From an uncultured Pelagibacteraceae bacterium (GTDB lineage: Bacteria > Pseudomonadota > Alphaproteobacteria > Pelagibacterales > AG-422-B15): a stretch of DNA of 41,271 nt. How positions within the stretch are numbered: position 1 is the stretch's first letter; every line of letters starts with the position of its first letter. A program made the translations under genes and the position numbers. Shown piece after piece: positions 29,683-39,476 of the stretch. The DNA is taken from NCBI GenBank assembly GCA_902544525.1, contig CACCCN010000011.1:1-41271 (forward strand), read 5' to 3'. A model generated the notes under the pieces. That model searched no databases. It had not been told where the DNA came from and saw nothing but the letters and a program-made list of their open reading frames with translations.

Positions 29683-31929
29683 ATGCTTAAATTTATAAGT
29701 TTTTTTATCTTTTGTATTTTTTTTGTATTTTCGTCTCATTCATCTGCAAATGAAATTATAAAAGAAATAGATGTTGAGGGATTGCAAAGAATTAGCTATG
29801 AAACTGTACTGTCTTATGCTGAAGTAGAAACTAATATTCCTTATTCAAACAAAATTTCCAATGAGATAATCAAAAAACTATATGATACTCAATTATTTTC
29901 TGATGTATCGGTTACATATTTAAATCAAATAATTACGATTAAATTAAAAGAAAATCCAACAATTAATTTAGTATTATTTGAAGGAAATAAATCCAAAAAA
30001 GACGAGGATCTCATAGGTGAAATTAAACTTACCGAAAGATCTATCTTTTCAAGAAGTAAAGTTAAAGAAGACGTAAAAAGGCTTTTAGAGTTATATCAGA
30101 GATCAGGTAGATTATCAGCAAGAGTCGATCCTTCTGTTGAATTGCTAGACAATAATAGAGTTAACATTATTTATTCTATAAATGAGTCTGACATTTTAAG
30201 GGTGTCCAAAGTTACAATAATTGGTAACTCTGCTTTTACTGATAAAGAAATAAAGAAAATTATGACAACTAAAACCCCATCATTGTTAAGATTTTGGTCT
30301 TCTGGTGGTACATATGATCCAGATAGAATAGAGTATGATAAAGAGCTAATTAAAGAATTCTATAATGAAAATGGATATGTTAATTTTACATTTACTTCAT
30401 CGATTGCTCAATTAGTTAATACTTCTAATAAATTTGAAATTATTTTTACTGTCTCTGAGGGAGATCAATTTAATTTTGGTGACATAAAAGTTAATACAAA
30501 ATTGCAAAAACTTAACAGTGAAATACTTGAAAATAATTTAGCACCGAACAAAGGAAATATATTTAATAGCAAGATAGTAAAAGACTCAGTAGAATTTATA
30601 AAAAATTCAGCTTCTGCTTACGGTTTTACTTTTATTGAAATTGACCCAAATATTACAATAGATAATATAAATAAGGTTGTAAATGTTGAATTCAATATAA
30701 ATGAAGGCCCTAAAGTTTATGTAAATAGAATTAATATAAACGGTAATGACAGAACATTAGATAAGGTAATTAGAAGAGAATTTTCTTTCAGTGAAGGTGA
30801 TGCATATAATAAATTTTCAATTAATTATTCAAAAGATAAAATAAGATCGCTGAATTTTTTTGAAAGTGTTGAAATTAATGAAGAAAGAGTATCAGAAGCA
30901 GATAAATTAAATCTAAATGTTTTAGTCAAAGAAAAAAATACTGGTAGCGCAACTATAGGCGCCGGTTACGGCGATCAAAACGGAACAACACTTACTGCCG
31001 GTATATCAGAAGGAAATTTTCTTGGAAAAGGTCAAAAAGTAAAATTTAGTACAAGTTTTTCAAGCACACAAAATTTGTATGATATTTCAATAACTGAGCC
31101 ATATTTTTTTAATAAAGATCTCTCGGTAAGAGGTGATTTATATAGTAGATTTTCTGACCCGGATAGTGTAAACTATGAAACAGAAACTATTGGTGTCGCC
31201 GCTTCTCTAGCATTTCCATTATCAAATCAGAATAGAATTACAATAAAGTATTCATTGTTAACTTCAGACACAACTGCGGATAGTAATGCTACAAACTATG
31301 AAAAATTACTAGCAGGTACTAATACACTCTCAATTGCTGGATATGTTTTAAGTTTAGATAAAAGGAACAGTCCTTACAAACCATCAAAAGGATCAATTTT
31401 TACCATAGAGCAAAATTTAGCAGGTTTGGGTGGTACTTCAAATTACTTGGAAAATAAGATTACATATAAAAAGTATTTAAAATTAAATAATAATTTTATA
31501 GCCGCTATAAAGACACAGTTTGGTTCAATTAATGGATATAGTGGTAAGTATGCACCGGTTGACCAAATGTTTAATATTGGTGGTAAAAATTTAAGAGGTT
31601 TTAAGTATGGCAAAATTGGACCAATATTTAGTGGATCTTTTACCGGTGGTAATTATTATTATGTGATAGCTACTGAAACAAATTTTGATTTACCAATTGA
31701 TGAATATGATATATCAAGTTCGTTGTTTGTAGATTTAGGAAGCGTTTGGGGTTTGGACGATAGATATGGCTCGATTGATGATGAGCATAAATTAAGAGCA
31801 TCTGTTGGGATAAACGTTAGATGGGATAGTGCGATAGGTCCAATTAATTTTATTCTTGCTGAACCTTTTATGTCTGAGCCTACTGACATTACTGATAAAT
31901 TTTCTTTTGATATAGGATATAATTTTTAA
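29683..31929 (+). CDS. bamA: Outer membrane protein assembly factor BamA
   Basis: BamA folds and inserts beta-barrel proteins into the outer membrane. A signal peptide of about 22 residues (hydrophobic core rich in F and I, cleavage likely after SSA) is followed by POTRA repeats to about residue 410 and an Omp85 barrel. The barrel's loop-6 motif appears as NLRGF. The chain ends in phenylalanine (DIGYNF), the usual barrel terminus. The length of 748 aa is normal. The ATG follows the AT-rich 30-nt gap after dxr, and skp begins one base after the stop. Confidence 0.96.
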   Translation: MLKFISFFIFCIFFVFSSHSSANEIIKEIDVEGLQRISYETVLSYAEVETNIPYSNKISNEIIKKLYDTQLFSDVSVTYLNQIITIKLKENPTINLVLFEGNKSKKDEDLIGEIKLTERSIFSRSKVKEDVKRLLELYQRSGRLSARVDPSVELLDNNRVNIIYSINESDILRVSKVTIIGNSAFTDKEIKKIMTTKTPSLLRFWSSGGTYDPDRIEYDKELIKEFYNENGYVNFTFTSSIAQLVNTSNKFEIIFTVSEGDQFNFGDIKVNTKLQKLNSEILENNLAPNKGNIFNSKIVKDSVEFIKNSASAYGFTFIEIDPNITIDNINKVVNVEFNINEGPKVYVNRININGNDRTLDKVIRREFSFSEGDAYNKFSINYSKDKIRSLNFFESVEINEERVSEADKLNLNVLVKEKNTGSATIGAGYGDQNGTTLTAGISEGNFLGKGQKVKFSTSFSSTQNLYDISITEPYFFNKDLSVRGDLYSRFSDPDSVNYETETIGVAASLAFPLSNQNRITIKYSLLTSDTTADSNATNYEKLLAGTNTLSIAGYVLSLDKRNSPYKPSKGSIFTIEQNLAGLGGTSNYLENKITYKKYLKLNNNFIAAIKTQFGSINGYSGKYAPVDQMFNIGGKNLRGFKYGKIGPIFSGSFTGGNYYYVIATETNFDLPIDEYDISSSLFVDLGSVWGLDDRYGSIDDEHKLRASVGINVRWDSAIGPINFILAEPFMSEPTDITDKFSFDIGYNF

Positions 31930-31930
31930 T

Positions 31931-32479
31931 ATGAAAACATTAATGAAACCAATTTATTTACTTATTATTATTTTACTTTTTAATGGATTTAATGCACATG
32001 CAGATACATATCCTAATACCTCTATAGCTATAGTAGATTTAAACTTAATTTTATCTGATTCCAAAGCAGCTAAAGCTGCAACCAAAGATTTTGAAAAAAT
32101 TCAAAAAGATACCGAGTCAAAAATTGTTGAGTCTGATAAATTAATGTTAGAGGAAAGAAATAAATTGATTGAGCAGCAAAGTGTAATTGCCCCAGAGGCT
32201 TTTGAAGTGAAAGCTCAAGATTATGAAAAAAAGTTACAAAATTATCAAGTTGAAAAACAGAATAAACTAAGAAACTTAGAAGGTGTTTTGCAAAAAGCAA
32301 GAAATGAAATTCTAGATAATGTTAAGCCAATACTTGAAGAGCTAAGTAAAGAACTTGGTGTCACTGTTATTTTAGAAAAAAATTCTGTTTTACTTAGTGC
32401 GACAAATATGGACATCACAGACGAAGTAATAAAAAAATTAAATAAAAAGCTTCCAAAAATTAAGGTTAGTTTAGATTAA
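31931..32479 (+). CDS. skp: Periplasmic chaperone Skp/OmpH family
   Basis: Skp carries unfolded outer-membrane proteins across the periplasm to BamA. A signal peptide (about residues 1-24, cleavage likely after AHA) precedes a strand, [10 protein letters not shown], and a long charged coiled coil at about residues 45-130. The family's C-terminal strands follow ([12 protein letters not shown]). The length of 182 aa and the position between bamA and lpxD are both typical. Confidence 0.93.
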   Translation: MKTLMKPIYLLIIILLFNGFNAHADTYPNTSIAIVDLNLILSDSKAAKAATKDFEKIQKDTESKIVESDKLMLEERNKLIEQQSVIAPEAFEVKAQDYEKKLQNYQVEKQNKLRNLEGVLQKARNEILDNVKPILEELSKELGVTVILEKNSVLLSATNMDITDEVIKKLNKKLPKIKVSLD

Positions 32480-32489
32480 ATTAATCCAA

Positions 32490-33461
32490 ATGCACTTTTA
32501 TCATTTAAACTCAAATATCACGATAGGTGATATCATTGACACTTGTGATTTAAAGTATGACGATTTTGATAGAAGTATATTGATTTCTAGATTTCTCAGA
32601 TCATCTATTGCATCTGAAAATGATTTAACTTTTTATAATAATAATAAATATTGCAAGAAAACTAAGTCAAATTTTATACTGACTACTGAAAAATTTTTAA
32701 ATGTATTTGATAAAAATAAAAAATTATTAATATCTAATAACATTGAAAGTGATATTGCTAAGCTTTCAAATTTTTTTTATCGTTCAAAACGTAAGAATGA
32801 AATTTCAAAACTTGAAAATTCTAAGATTGGAATAGAATCTTCTATTTCAGAAAATTCATATATAAATAAAGCTGTTATTATTGGTGATAATTTTAGTTTA
32901 GGCCACTTTTCAACAATTGATCATAATTGCTTGATTGGTAATAATGTTAAAATAGGAAATAATGTTAGTGTGAGTAATGCAATTATTGGTGATAATGTTC
33001 ATATTTCAGACGGTGTAAAAATAGGACAAGCAGGTTTTGGTTTTGTCTATGATAAAAGTGACATCACAAATATTTTTCACATTGGACGTGTCATAATTCA
33101 AAATGGAGTTAATATTGGCACCAATTGTACGATTGATAGAGGTAGCTTCAATGATACAGTTATTGGTGAGAATACCTACATAGATAATTTGGTACACATT
33201 GCTCATAATGTAACAATAGGAAATCATTGTATAATAGCAGGTCAATGTGGTTTCGCAGGTAGTGCAAATATAGGTAATTATGTCCATATAGGTGGTCAGA
33301 CAGGTATTGCAGGCCATATAAAAATTCATGATAGAGTTAAGATTGCTGCAAAGTCTGGTGTTATAAGAGATATACCTAGTAATGAGGTAGTCATGGGTTA
33401 TCCAGCAATTAAAATTAGTAAATATTTAAAAAACTATAAAAAAATGATGATTGACTCATGA
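32490..33461 (+). CDS. lpxD: UDP-3-O-(3-hydroxyacyl)glucosamine N-acyltransferase
   Basis: LpxD adds the second (N-linked) acyl chain in lipid A synthesis. The 323 aa protein has an N-terminal uridine-binding domain (about 1-100) and then a left-handed beta helix of hexapeptide repeats (about 110-300). The catalytic histidine is H239 in HIAHNVTIG, and the typical [14 protein letters not shown] and FGFVYD segments are present. Lysine-rich C-terminal residues follow. It overlaps fabZ by four bases. Confidence 0.96.
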   Translation: MHFYHLNSNITIGDIIDTCDLKYDDFDRSILISRFLRSSIASENDLTFYNNNKYCKKTKSNFILTTEKFLNVFDKNKKLLISNNIESDIAKLSNFFYRSKRKNEISKLENSKIGIESSISENSYINKAVIIGDNFSLGHFSTIDHNCLIGNNVKIGNNVSVSNAIIGDNVHISDGVKIGQAGFGFVYDKSDITNIFHIGRVIIQNGVNIGTNCTIDRGSFNDTVIGENTYIDNLVHIAHNVTIGNHCIIAGQCGFAGSANIGNYVHIGGQTGIAGHIKIHDRVKIAAKSGVIRDIPSNEVVMGYPAIKISKYLKNYKKMMIDS

Positions 33462-33904
33462 AAACAGAAATTTTAATAGACGAAATTAAAGAATTAATTC
33501 CACACAGAGAACCTTTTTTATTTTTAGACAAGCTATTTAATATTGAGAAACTAACTAGTGCAACCGGATATAAAGTTTTTAAAGATGATAATTTCTTTCA
33601 AGGACATTTTCCAGAACAACCAGTAGTACCTGGAGTTATTATTGTAGAAATGATGGCTCAGACAGCTGCAGCTCTAATAGCCTACAGCATTAAAGAAGAA
33701 ACATTTGATAAAATTGTATATTTAATGAATATATCGGATACCAAGTTTAGGAAGCCTGTGTTTCCTGGCGACGAGATTTATGCCTATGTTAGTGCAAGCA
33801 GATCACGTGGCAGAGTATGGAAATTTAATGGTATTGCAAAAGATATTGACAATAAGATTATTGCAGAGTCTACCTGGAGCGCTACTATAATGGATAAAAC
33901 CTGA
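33458..33904 (+). CDS. fabZ: 3-hydroxyacyl-ACP dehydratase FabZ
   Basis: FabZ dehydrates 3-hydroxyacyl-ACP in fatty acid elongation and so competes with LpxA and LpxD for the same substrates. The 148 aa hot-dog-fold protein has the catalytic pair H50 ([12 protein letters not shown]) and E64 (VEMMAQTAA), with the [11 protein letters not shown] motif near residue 14. It sits between lpxD and lpxA, the classic arrangement, and overlaps both (four bases and one base). Confidence 0.97.
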   Translation: MKTEILIDEIKELIPHREPFLFLDKLFNIEKLTSATGYKVFKDDNFFQGHFPEQPVVPGVIIVEMMAQTAAALIAYSIKEETFDKIVYLMNISDTKFRKPVFPGDEIYAYVSASRSRGRVWKFNGIAKDIDNKIIAESTWSATIMDKT

Positions 33905-34680
33905 TGTCTGAAATTCACAAAACGGCAATCATAGATAAAAATGTTTTATTAGGCGATAATGTATCAATAGGACCTTATACTGTAATTGAAGGAAATGTTA
34001 AGATTGCTGATAACAATATAATTAAGTCATCTGTTTATATTTCAGGTAATACAGATATAGGCCCAGGAAACATATTCTATCCATTTTGCTCGATTGGTTC
34101 TCTACCACAGGACTTGAAATTTAATAACGAAAAAACCTATCTTCAAATAGGATCTAATAACACATTTAGAGAGCACTCTACAGTAAATTTAGGAACTATC
34201 GGAGGTGGTGGAATGACTAAAATTGGTAATAATTCTCTCTTCATGATTGGTTCACACATTGCACACGATTGCATTGTTGGCAATAACATTGTTATGGCCA
34301 ATCAAGCAACACTTGGAGGGCACGTTGTTATTGAAAATAATGCAATTATTGGAGGTCTTTCCGGTGTTCATCAATTCTGTAGAATTGGCTCATTATCTAT
34401 GATTGGCGGTTTGAGTGCAGTTGAAAATGATGTTGTTCCATTTGGATTAGTAACTGGAAATAGAGCAAAACTTTTAGGATTAAACATTGTTGGATTAAGA
34501 CGTGCAAATTACACAAATCAAACAATTATAGAACTTAAGGATATATTTAATAAAATTTTTAATTCAACAGAAATAAAAAATGAGTCTAATTTACATAAAA
34601 GTACAAATAATGAATTAGTAAAAAAACTAATTGATTTTATAATAGTTGATAGTCAACGTGGACTATGCTCATTTAAATGA
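33904..34680 (+). CDS. lpxA: UDP-N-acetylglucosamine O-acyltransferase
   Basis: LpxA starts lipid A synthesis by transferring a 3-hydroxyacyl chain from ACP to UDP-GlcNAc. The 258 aa protein is mostly hexapeptide beta helix. The catalytic histidine is H121 (SHIAHDCIVGNN), and the conserved GGHVVIENNAIIGGLSGVHQFCRIG and LNIVGLRR segments are there. It ends in an ATGA-type overlap with lpxI. Confidence 0.97.
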   Translation: MSEIHKTAIIDKNVLLGDNVSIGPYTVIEGNVKIADNNIIKSSVYISGNTDIGPGNIFYPFCSIGSLPQDLKFNNEKTYLQIGSNNTFREHSTVNLGTIGGGGMTKIGNNSLFMIGSHIAHDCIVGNNIVMANQATLGGHVVIENNAIIGGLSGVHQFCRIGSLSMIGGLSAVENDVVPFGLVTGNRAKLLGLNIVGLRRANYTNQTIIELKDIFNKIFNSTEIKNESNLHKSTNNELVKKLIDFIIVDSQRGLCSFK

Positions 34681-35507
34681 ACAAGAAACTTTATAATTTA
34701 GCAATCATTGGTGGGGATAATGATCTTCCTATGCATGCATATAATACAGCAAAAAAAAAATTTAAAAACTTTGTTTATATTAATATTTCAAGACAAAATA
34801 AACAACTGTTAAAAAAATATAAAAACGTCTATCATTTTAAAATTCACGAACTAGAAAGATGTATAGATCTTCTAAATAAAAATAATATTTCTAACATTTG
34901 TTTTTTGGGATCTATTAATAGACCTGATTTATCATTGCTTAAAATCGACAATGTTCTTAAAAAATATATTAATGATTTAGTAGCTTCATCAAAAGTTGGT
35001 GATGGAAATATTTTAAACGTAATTATTAATATTTTTGCTAAAGAAGGTTTTATATCTAAATCATTTATAGATATTTTTCCAAATGAATATTTATTAGATA
35101 GTGAGTTCAATAAAATAACTAATAAGAATAAAAGTGATATAGAAAAAGGTGTTTCAATTCTTAATTCAATAAGTAAATATGACAATGCTCAATCTTGTGT
35201 TGTATCAGATGGATATGTTTTGGCTATTGAAGCAGTTGAAGGTACAGATAAAATGATTTCAAGAATTGGACCTATAAAGAAAAAGATATCAAGAGACTTG
35301 GTTGAAGGTTGCTTAATAAAAATTCCAAAGAAAAAACAAAATCTTAATATTGACTTGCCAACAGTAGGAGTAAAAACACTTGATATGATGCATAAAAATA
35401 AATTAAATGTTATAGCGCTTCGAAAAGATTTTACAATTGTGGTTGGTAAAAAAAATTTTTACAGAAGCCTTAAAAAATATAATATTTCACTATCATTTAT
35501 TAATTAA
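34677..35507 (+). CDS. lpxI: UDP-2,3-diacylglucosamine pyrophosphatase LpxI
   Basis: LpxI hydrolyses UDP-2,3-diacylglucosamine to lipid X; it is the alphaproteobacterial replacement for LpxH. The 276 aa protein has [11 protein letters not shown] at the N-terminus and, in the C-terminal domain, [11 protein letters not shown] and [16 protein letters not shown], all typical of the former DUF1009 family. lpxB, the disaccharide synthase, usually follows in this cluster but is absent here. Instead gltA converges on it, and the two stop codons overlap in the palindrome TTAA with no visible terminator. Confidence 0.93.
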   Translation: MNKKLYNLAIIGGDNDLPMHAYNTAKKKFKNFVYINISRQNKQLLKKYKNVYHFKIHELERCIDLLNKNNISNICFLGSINRPDLSLLKIDNVLKKYINDLVASSKVGDGNILNVIINIFAKEGFISKSFIDIFPNEYLLDSEFNKITNKNKSDIEKGVSILNSISKYDNAQSCVVSDGYVLAIEAVEGTDKMISRIGPIKKKISRDLVEGCLIKIPKKKQNLNIDLPTVGVKTLDMMHKNKLNVIALRKDFTIVVGKKNFYRSLKKYNISLSFIN

Positions 35508-36808
35508 CGAGTGTTTTTAGTAGAACGACGGACACCGTATTTAGTCTTTTTGTTTCCTGAGTATAGTTGTCTTGGTCTGCCGATTTTTTGAACTGGATCT
35601 TCTATCATTTCATGCCAATGAGCGGTCCAACCAGCACTTCTTGCTATAGCAAAGATTACAGTAAACATTTCAGGTGGAAAACCTATCGCTCTTAAAATAA
35701 TACCTGAATAGAAATCTACATTGGGATAGAGCTTTTTATCTATGAAATACTTGTCCTTAAGAGCTATTTTTTCTAACTCGATTGCAACTTCAAGCACTGG
35801 ATCATTTTTAATTCCGATGTGATTAAGAACTTTCTTACAAGTTTGCTTTAATATTTTAGCACGTGGATCATAGTTTTTATATACTCTATGACCAAAACCC
35901 ATTAATCTAAATGTATCGTTTTTATCTTTTGCTTTCTTAATGTATTTAGAAATATTTTTTTTGTGACCTATAGTTTTTAACATCTCTAATGCTGCTTGAT
36001 TTGCGCCACCATGCGCTGGACCCCATAACGAGGCAACACCAGCAGCAATACATGCAAATGGATTTGCACCAGATGAGCCGGCTAGTCTTACAGTGGATGT
36101 CGATGCATTTTGCTCATGATCGGCGTGAAGTATAAAAATAACATCCATAGCATTTGCGATAACTTTTGATATTTTGTATTCTTCAGCAGGCACGCTAAAG
36201 CACATATTTAAAAAATTTTCAGAATAACTAAGTTTATTATTTGGTTGAACAAATGGTTGTCCTATGGAATATTTATATGCCATTGCTCCAATGCTTGATG
36301 CTTTAGCAATAATCCTTCTTGAGGCAGTCATTCTTTGATGAGGATCATTTATATCTAATGAATCTTGGTAAAATGATGATAGGGCACCCATCACTCCAAC
36401 CATCATAGCCATTGGATGAGCATCTCTTCTAAAGCCGTTAAAGAATTTAAGTAGCTGCTCATGAACCATAGTATGGTTTGAAATCAACTTATAATATTTA
36501 CTTAATTGTTTTTTGTTTGGCAAATCTCCATAAATAAGAAGATTTGTTACTTCAATAAAATCACTATTTTTTGCAAGTTCTTCAATATCGTAACCTCTAT
36601 ATCTTAAAATACCCTTATCGCCATCAATATAAGTTATTTTAGATTGACAAGATGCAGTTGAGGTAAAGCCTGGATCATAAGTAAAATGACCACTCTCCGC
36701 AAAAAGTTTTGCTATATCAATTACGTCATTACCCTCTGAGGCTTTATATATTGGTAGGTTATAAGTTTTATTATTTATTGAGAGCTTGGCAAAATTCTTA
36801 TTTTTCAT
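35504..36808 (-). CDS. gltA: Citrate synthase (type II)
   Basis: This enzyme condenses acetyl-CoA and oxaloacetate at the entry to the TCA cycle. The 434 aa protein is the large hexameric, Gram-negative type. The catalytic residues are visible: H266 (WGPAHGGAN), H307 ([14 protein letters not shown]) and D365 (NVDFYSGI). [25 protein letters not shown] and [11 protein letters not shown] are also conserved. The ATG complement is at 36806-36808. It lies downstream of lexA on the same strand with a 66-nt gap, and its 3' end meets lpxI tail to tail. Confidence 0.97.
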   Translation of the reverse strand: MKNKNFAKLSINNKTYNLPIYKASEGNDVIDIAKLFAESGHFTYDPGFTSTASCQSKITYIDGDKGILRYRGYDIEELAKNSDFIEVTNLLIYGDLPNKKQLSKYYKLISNHTMVHEQLLKFFNGFRRDAHPMAMMVGVMGALSSFYQDSLDINDPHQRMTASRRIIAKASSIGAMAYKYSIGQPFVQPNNKLSYSENFLNMCFSVPAEEYKISKVIANAMDVIFILHADHEQNASTSTVRLAGSSGANPFACIAAGVASLWGPAHGGANQAALEMLKTIGHKKNISKYIKKAKDKNDTFRLMGFGHRVYKNYDPRAKILKQTCKKVLNHIGIKNDPVLEVAIELEKIALKDKYFIDKKLYPNVDFYSGIILRAIGFPPEMFTVIFAIARSAGWTAHWHEMIEDPVQKIGRPRQLYSGNKKTKYGVRRSTKNTR

Positions 36809-36874
36809 AATTATTCATATAAATAGACGATTTATAAGAATATTCAAAGAAAATTAAAAAAAAATGGCTTAAAT
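36809..36874 (-). promoter_or_regulatory. lexA-gltA spacer with possible gltA promoter
   Basis: The 66-nt gap is very AT-rich. On the minus strand it holds TATAAA (complement of 36831-36836), a good -10 match, and TTGAAT (complement of 36842-36847), a -35-like hexamer that is too close to serve TATAAA. If TTGAAT is the -35, the best-spaced -10 is a weak TATTTA (16-nt spacer). I see no stem-loop that could terminate lexA transcription. A gltA promoter is plausible in a gap this size among genes that mostly overlap, but the assignment is weak. Confidence 0.3.
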
Positions 36875-37555
36875 TCAATATTTTCTTAGAAGTCCGATTA
36901 ATTTACCCTGAACTTTTACACGATGAGGTGATAAAATTCTAGTTTCATATGCCGGATTAGCACTCTCTAGTGCAATACTTTGTCCTTTTTTTCTCAGTCT
37001 TTTAAGAGTTGCCTCAGTATCATCAACAAGAGCTACAATTATATCGCCACTGTCAGCATAATTCGTTTTTTTAATTAAGACAGTATCCCCGTCAAAAATT
37101 CCTTCGTTGACCATTGAGTCTCCTTCGACGTTTAAAGCATAACTTTCTCCAATAGGCATCATTTCTTTTGGTACATCAATAGTTTCATCATTGTGCTGTA
37201 TTGCCTCAATAGGTGTTCCAGCAGCAATTTTTCCATACAAAGGAAGTGTTGATACTTTTTGGCTATCGTCTTGATCATTTTTTCCATTAAATTTACCAAT
37301 AATTAGGTTATTTTTATCCTGATTAGCGATATCAATGCTTGTAAAACTGTCTTTAATCACTTCTAAAGCTCTTGCTTTATGGGCAAGTCTTCTCACAAAG
37401 CCTCTTTCTTCGAGTGCCAGTATAAGTCTGTGAATACCAGACTTAGATTTTAAATTAAGCGCTGACTTCATTTCATCATATGAAGGAGATACTCCATTTC
37501 TATTCTGCGAAGTGCTTATAAAAGTTAATAGTTCTTTTTGTTTCTTGGTTAACAT
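36875..37555 (-). CDS. lexA: SOS response repressor LexA
   Basis: LexA represses DNA-damage genes and inactivates itself when RecA filaments trigger self-cleavage. The 226 aa protein has an N-terminal winged helix-turn-helix (about 1-65, with SPSYDEM and SKSGIHRLILALEERGF). The cleavage site is A112-G113, and the catalytic dyad is S147 (GDSMVNEG) and K185 (ATLKRLRKK). The gene has its own predicted SOS box and promoter immediately upstream (37586-37614), so it should be autoregulated. It lies between trpC and gltA on the minus strand. Confidence 0.96.
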   Translation of the reverse strand: MLTKKQKELLTFISTSQNRNGVSPSYDEMKSALNLKSKSGIHRLILALEERGFVRRLAHKARALEVIKDSFTSIDIANQDKNNLIIGKFNGKNDQDDSQKVSTLPLYGKIAAGTPIEAIQHNDETIDVPKEMMPIGESYALNVEGDSMVNEGIFDGDTVLIKKTNYADSGDIIVALVDDTEATLKRLRKKGQSIALESANPAYETRILSPHRVKVQGKLIGLLRKY

Positions 37556-37585
37556 AAAATACTCTATAAAAAGTTATATTAAAAA

Positions 37586-37600
37586 GTTCTATCAATGTTC
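37586..37600 (-). promoter_or_regulatory. LexA operator (SOS box, GTTC-N7-GTTC)
   Basis: GTTC at 37586-37589 and GTTC at 37597-37600 are separated by exactly seven bases. This is the direct-repeat LexA operator described for alphaproteobacteria (GAAC-N7-GAAC as read towards lexA). It lies 31-45 nt upstream of the lexA start codon. It overlaps the predicted promoter, covering the -10 hexamer and part of the spacer, where a bound repressor would block RNA polymerase. The match is perfect in spacing and in both half-sites. Confidence 0.85.
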
Positions 37601-37614
37601 GCTAAATGTTTCAA
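37586..37614 (-). promoter_or_regulatory. Predicted lexA promoter
   Basis: On the minus strand TTGAAA (complement of 37609-37614) and TAGAAC (complement of 37586-37591) are separated by 17 nt, a good sigma-70 arrangement (-35 five of six, -10 four of six). The start site would fall about 20-25 nt upstream of the lexA ATG. The -10 overlaps one half-site of the SOS box, which supports both calls. The rest of the 105-nt trpC-lexA gap is AT-rich, and I see no terminator hairpin in it. Confidence 0.5.
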
Positions 37615-37660
37615 TTAATTATTAATGTTTATTATCAATAACTTAATCGGATTATATGAG

Positions 37661-38452
37661 TCAGCTACTTAAAAGTGTTCTTATTTGTTCTTCTATTTTC
37701 TCAGAGCGCATTAATGATTCGCCTACTAAAAAAGTGCGGGCTGGAGATTTATCTAAAATGTAGTTTATGTCAGATCTAGATCTAATCCCACTTTCGGACA
37801 CATAGATTTTTTCACTAACTGAAGCACTGGTTAATGATATTGTATTATCAATATTAACTGTAAAATCATTTAAGTTTCTATTATTAACGCCAACTAATTC
37901 AGATTTCATTGATAGGGCATTTTCCATCTCTTCCTTATTGTGTGTCTCTATTAAAACATCAAGCCCAATATCCATGGCTTCTGCCTCTAAGTCTTTTGCT
38001 AGGTTAATATCAATCATTGAAAGTATTAGAAGAATACAATCTGCACCAAGCATTTTTGATTCATATAACTGATAGGAATCTAAAATAAAATCTTTTCTTA
38101 TAATTGGAATATCTACAATTTCTCTTATTCCTACTAAATCACTATCACTTCCTTTAAAAAATTTTTTATCTGTTAAAATGGATAAGCACGATATATCATT
38201 ATTTTGATATTTTTTTGCTATATCAAAATAATCTTTATCATTATCAAATATTATACCTGCCGATGGGCTAGCTTTCTTTAATTCACCAATAATAGATATA
38301 TTTTTTTTTGAAATACTATCTTTTATTTTTGCAGTAAAACCTTTTGGAGCGTAATTCGCAGACAGTTCTTTTAACTTGTTAATGTCAGATTCTATTTTTT
38401 TGTTCTCAACAAAATTTTTTTTATATTCGTAAATTTCAGATAATATGGACAT
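37661..38452 (-). CDS. trpC: Indole-3-glycerol phosphate synthase
   Basis: TrpC closes the indole ring in tryptophan synthesis. The 263 aa TIM-barrel protein has the active-site segment GELKKASPSAG (residues 56-66), IIRKDFILDSYQLYESKMLGAD and VGVNNRNLNDFTV, with SESGIRS near the C-terminus. It is the monofunctional form, not fused to TrpF. It lies four bases after trpD and is followed by a 105-nt gap before lexA. Confidence 0.96.
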   Translation of the reverse strand: MSILSEIYEYKKNFVENKKIESDINKLKELSANYAPKGFTAKIKDSISKKNISIIGELKKASPSAGIIFDNDKDYFDIAKKYQNNDISCLSILTDKKFFKGSDSDLVGIREIVDIPIIRKDFILDSYQLYESKMLGADCILLILSMIDINLAKDLEAEAMDIGLDVLIETHNKEEMENALSMKSELVGVNNRNLNDFTVNIDNTISLTSASVSEKIYVSESGIRSRSDINYILDKSPARTFLVGESLMRSEKIEEQIRTLLSS

Positions 38453-38456
38453 ATAA

Positions 38457-39476
38457 TTAATAGCTTTTAGTAAATTCTACTAACTCATTTAGCTTTTTTA
38501 AAGCCGCTCCTGAATCTAGTAAATCTTTAGCTAGTTTATATTTTTCACTTATAATATCATCTGAAATATTTTTTACCTTACTGAGTGAAAGTGCAAAAGC
38601 GCTATTAAGAGCAACAATTTCATAAAAAGAGTCCTTGGTTCCAGAAAAGATTTCATTAATTCTTAATGAATTATAAACCACATCACCACCATCTAATTCC
38701 TTTTCATTTTGATCTGCAATTCCAATAGAGCTTGCTAACCATTTTTTTATTTCACCTCCAGGAACAGTTATCTTATTTTCACCATTAATATTAATTTCAT
38801 CCATGCCATGCCCTCCTGTTACAATGATTGAATTTTTCTTATTAAGCATTTCAAGAACCTCACAATAAATTTTTTGCACTTCTTCGCTATAAACTCCAAC
38901 TAATTGTGAATTTACATTACCCGGATTTAGCAGTGGACCTAACATATTAAAAATAGTCCTAATCCCAATTTCTTGCCTTACTTTACCTACATACTTCATC
39001 GCGGGATGATGATATGGCGCAAACATAAAGCAAATACCCACTTCATTGATACATTTTTCTAATTTATTTGGATCAGACAACAATTTTACATTAAGCCCCT
39101 CTAAAACATCTGCAGAACCACATTTTGACGTTAATGCTTTATTGCCATGTTTAGCAATTGGTATACCTGCTGCAGCTACAACAAATGCAGTTGCAGTTGA
39201 CACATTGAGTGAGCCAATACCGTCTCCACCTGTTCCACAGGTATCAATAGCATTTTTGGGAACATTTACAGGGATCATTTTATCCTGCATGACTTCCAAC
39301 GCCCCTAAGACATGGTCTTTGTTTACATTATTTTTCTGAAGCGCTGTTAAAAAGGCTGCAATTTGACCATCTGTAGCTTCACCAGACATGATTATATTAA
39401 AAGCCTCAGAAGTTAGATTTTTATCTAACTCGTTATTATAGGCAAGGGGTATAAATGATTTTAAGTTTTGATTCAT
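38457..39476 (-). CDS. trpD: Anthranilate phosphoribosyltransferase
   Basis: TrpD joins anthranilate to PRPP. The 339 aa protein has the PRPP motif DTCGTGGDG (residues 78-86), NVSTATAFVVAAAG (91-104) and KHGNKALTSKCGSADVLE (109-126). In the last motif a cysteine replaces the serine usually seen (SKSGSADVLE), a mild substitution. It is separate from TrpG, unlike the TrpGD fusion of E. coli. It overlaps trpG by four bases and lies just before trpC. Confidence 0.96.
   Translation of the reverse strand: MNQNLKSFIPLAYNNELDKNLTSEAFNIIMSGEATDGQIAAFLTALQKNNVNKDHVLGALEVMQDKMIPVNVPKNAIDTCGTGGDGIGSLNVSTATAFVVAAAGIPIAKHGNKALTSKCGSADVLEGLNVKLLSDPNKLEKCINEVGICFMFAPYHHPAMKYVGKVRQEIGIRTIFNMLGPLLNPGNVNSQLVGVYSEEVQKIYCEVLEMLNKKNSIIVTGGHGMDEININGENKITVPGGEIKKWLASSIGIADQNEKELDGGDVVYNSLRINEIFSGTKDSFYEIVALNSAFALSLSKVKNISDDIISEKYKLAKDLLDSGAALKKLNELVEFTKSY

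Noticed and set aside
33006-33329. A 107-codon open frame antisense to lpxD, rich in T, C, I and Y.
   Set aside because: The composition mirrors the hexapeptide repeats on the other strand, so it is a by-product of repetitive lpxD codons.
32940-33350. Repetitive sequence within lpxD and lpxA that might be a DNA repeat.
   Set aside because: The periodicity is the protein's hexapeptide beta-helix repeat, not a nucleotide repeat array.
34844-35185. A 113-codon open frame antisense to lpxI.
   Set aside because: It is fully contained in lpxI, with low-complexity L/I/S/F content expected from the reverse of AT-rich codons; no family resemblance.
37677-37690. A second GTTC pair upstream of lexA resembling an SOS box.
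   Set aside because: The spacer is six and not seven bases, and it lies inside the trpC coding end, so it does not fit the operator.
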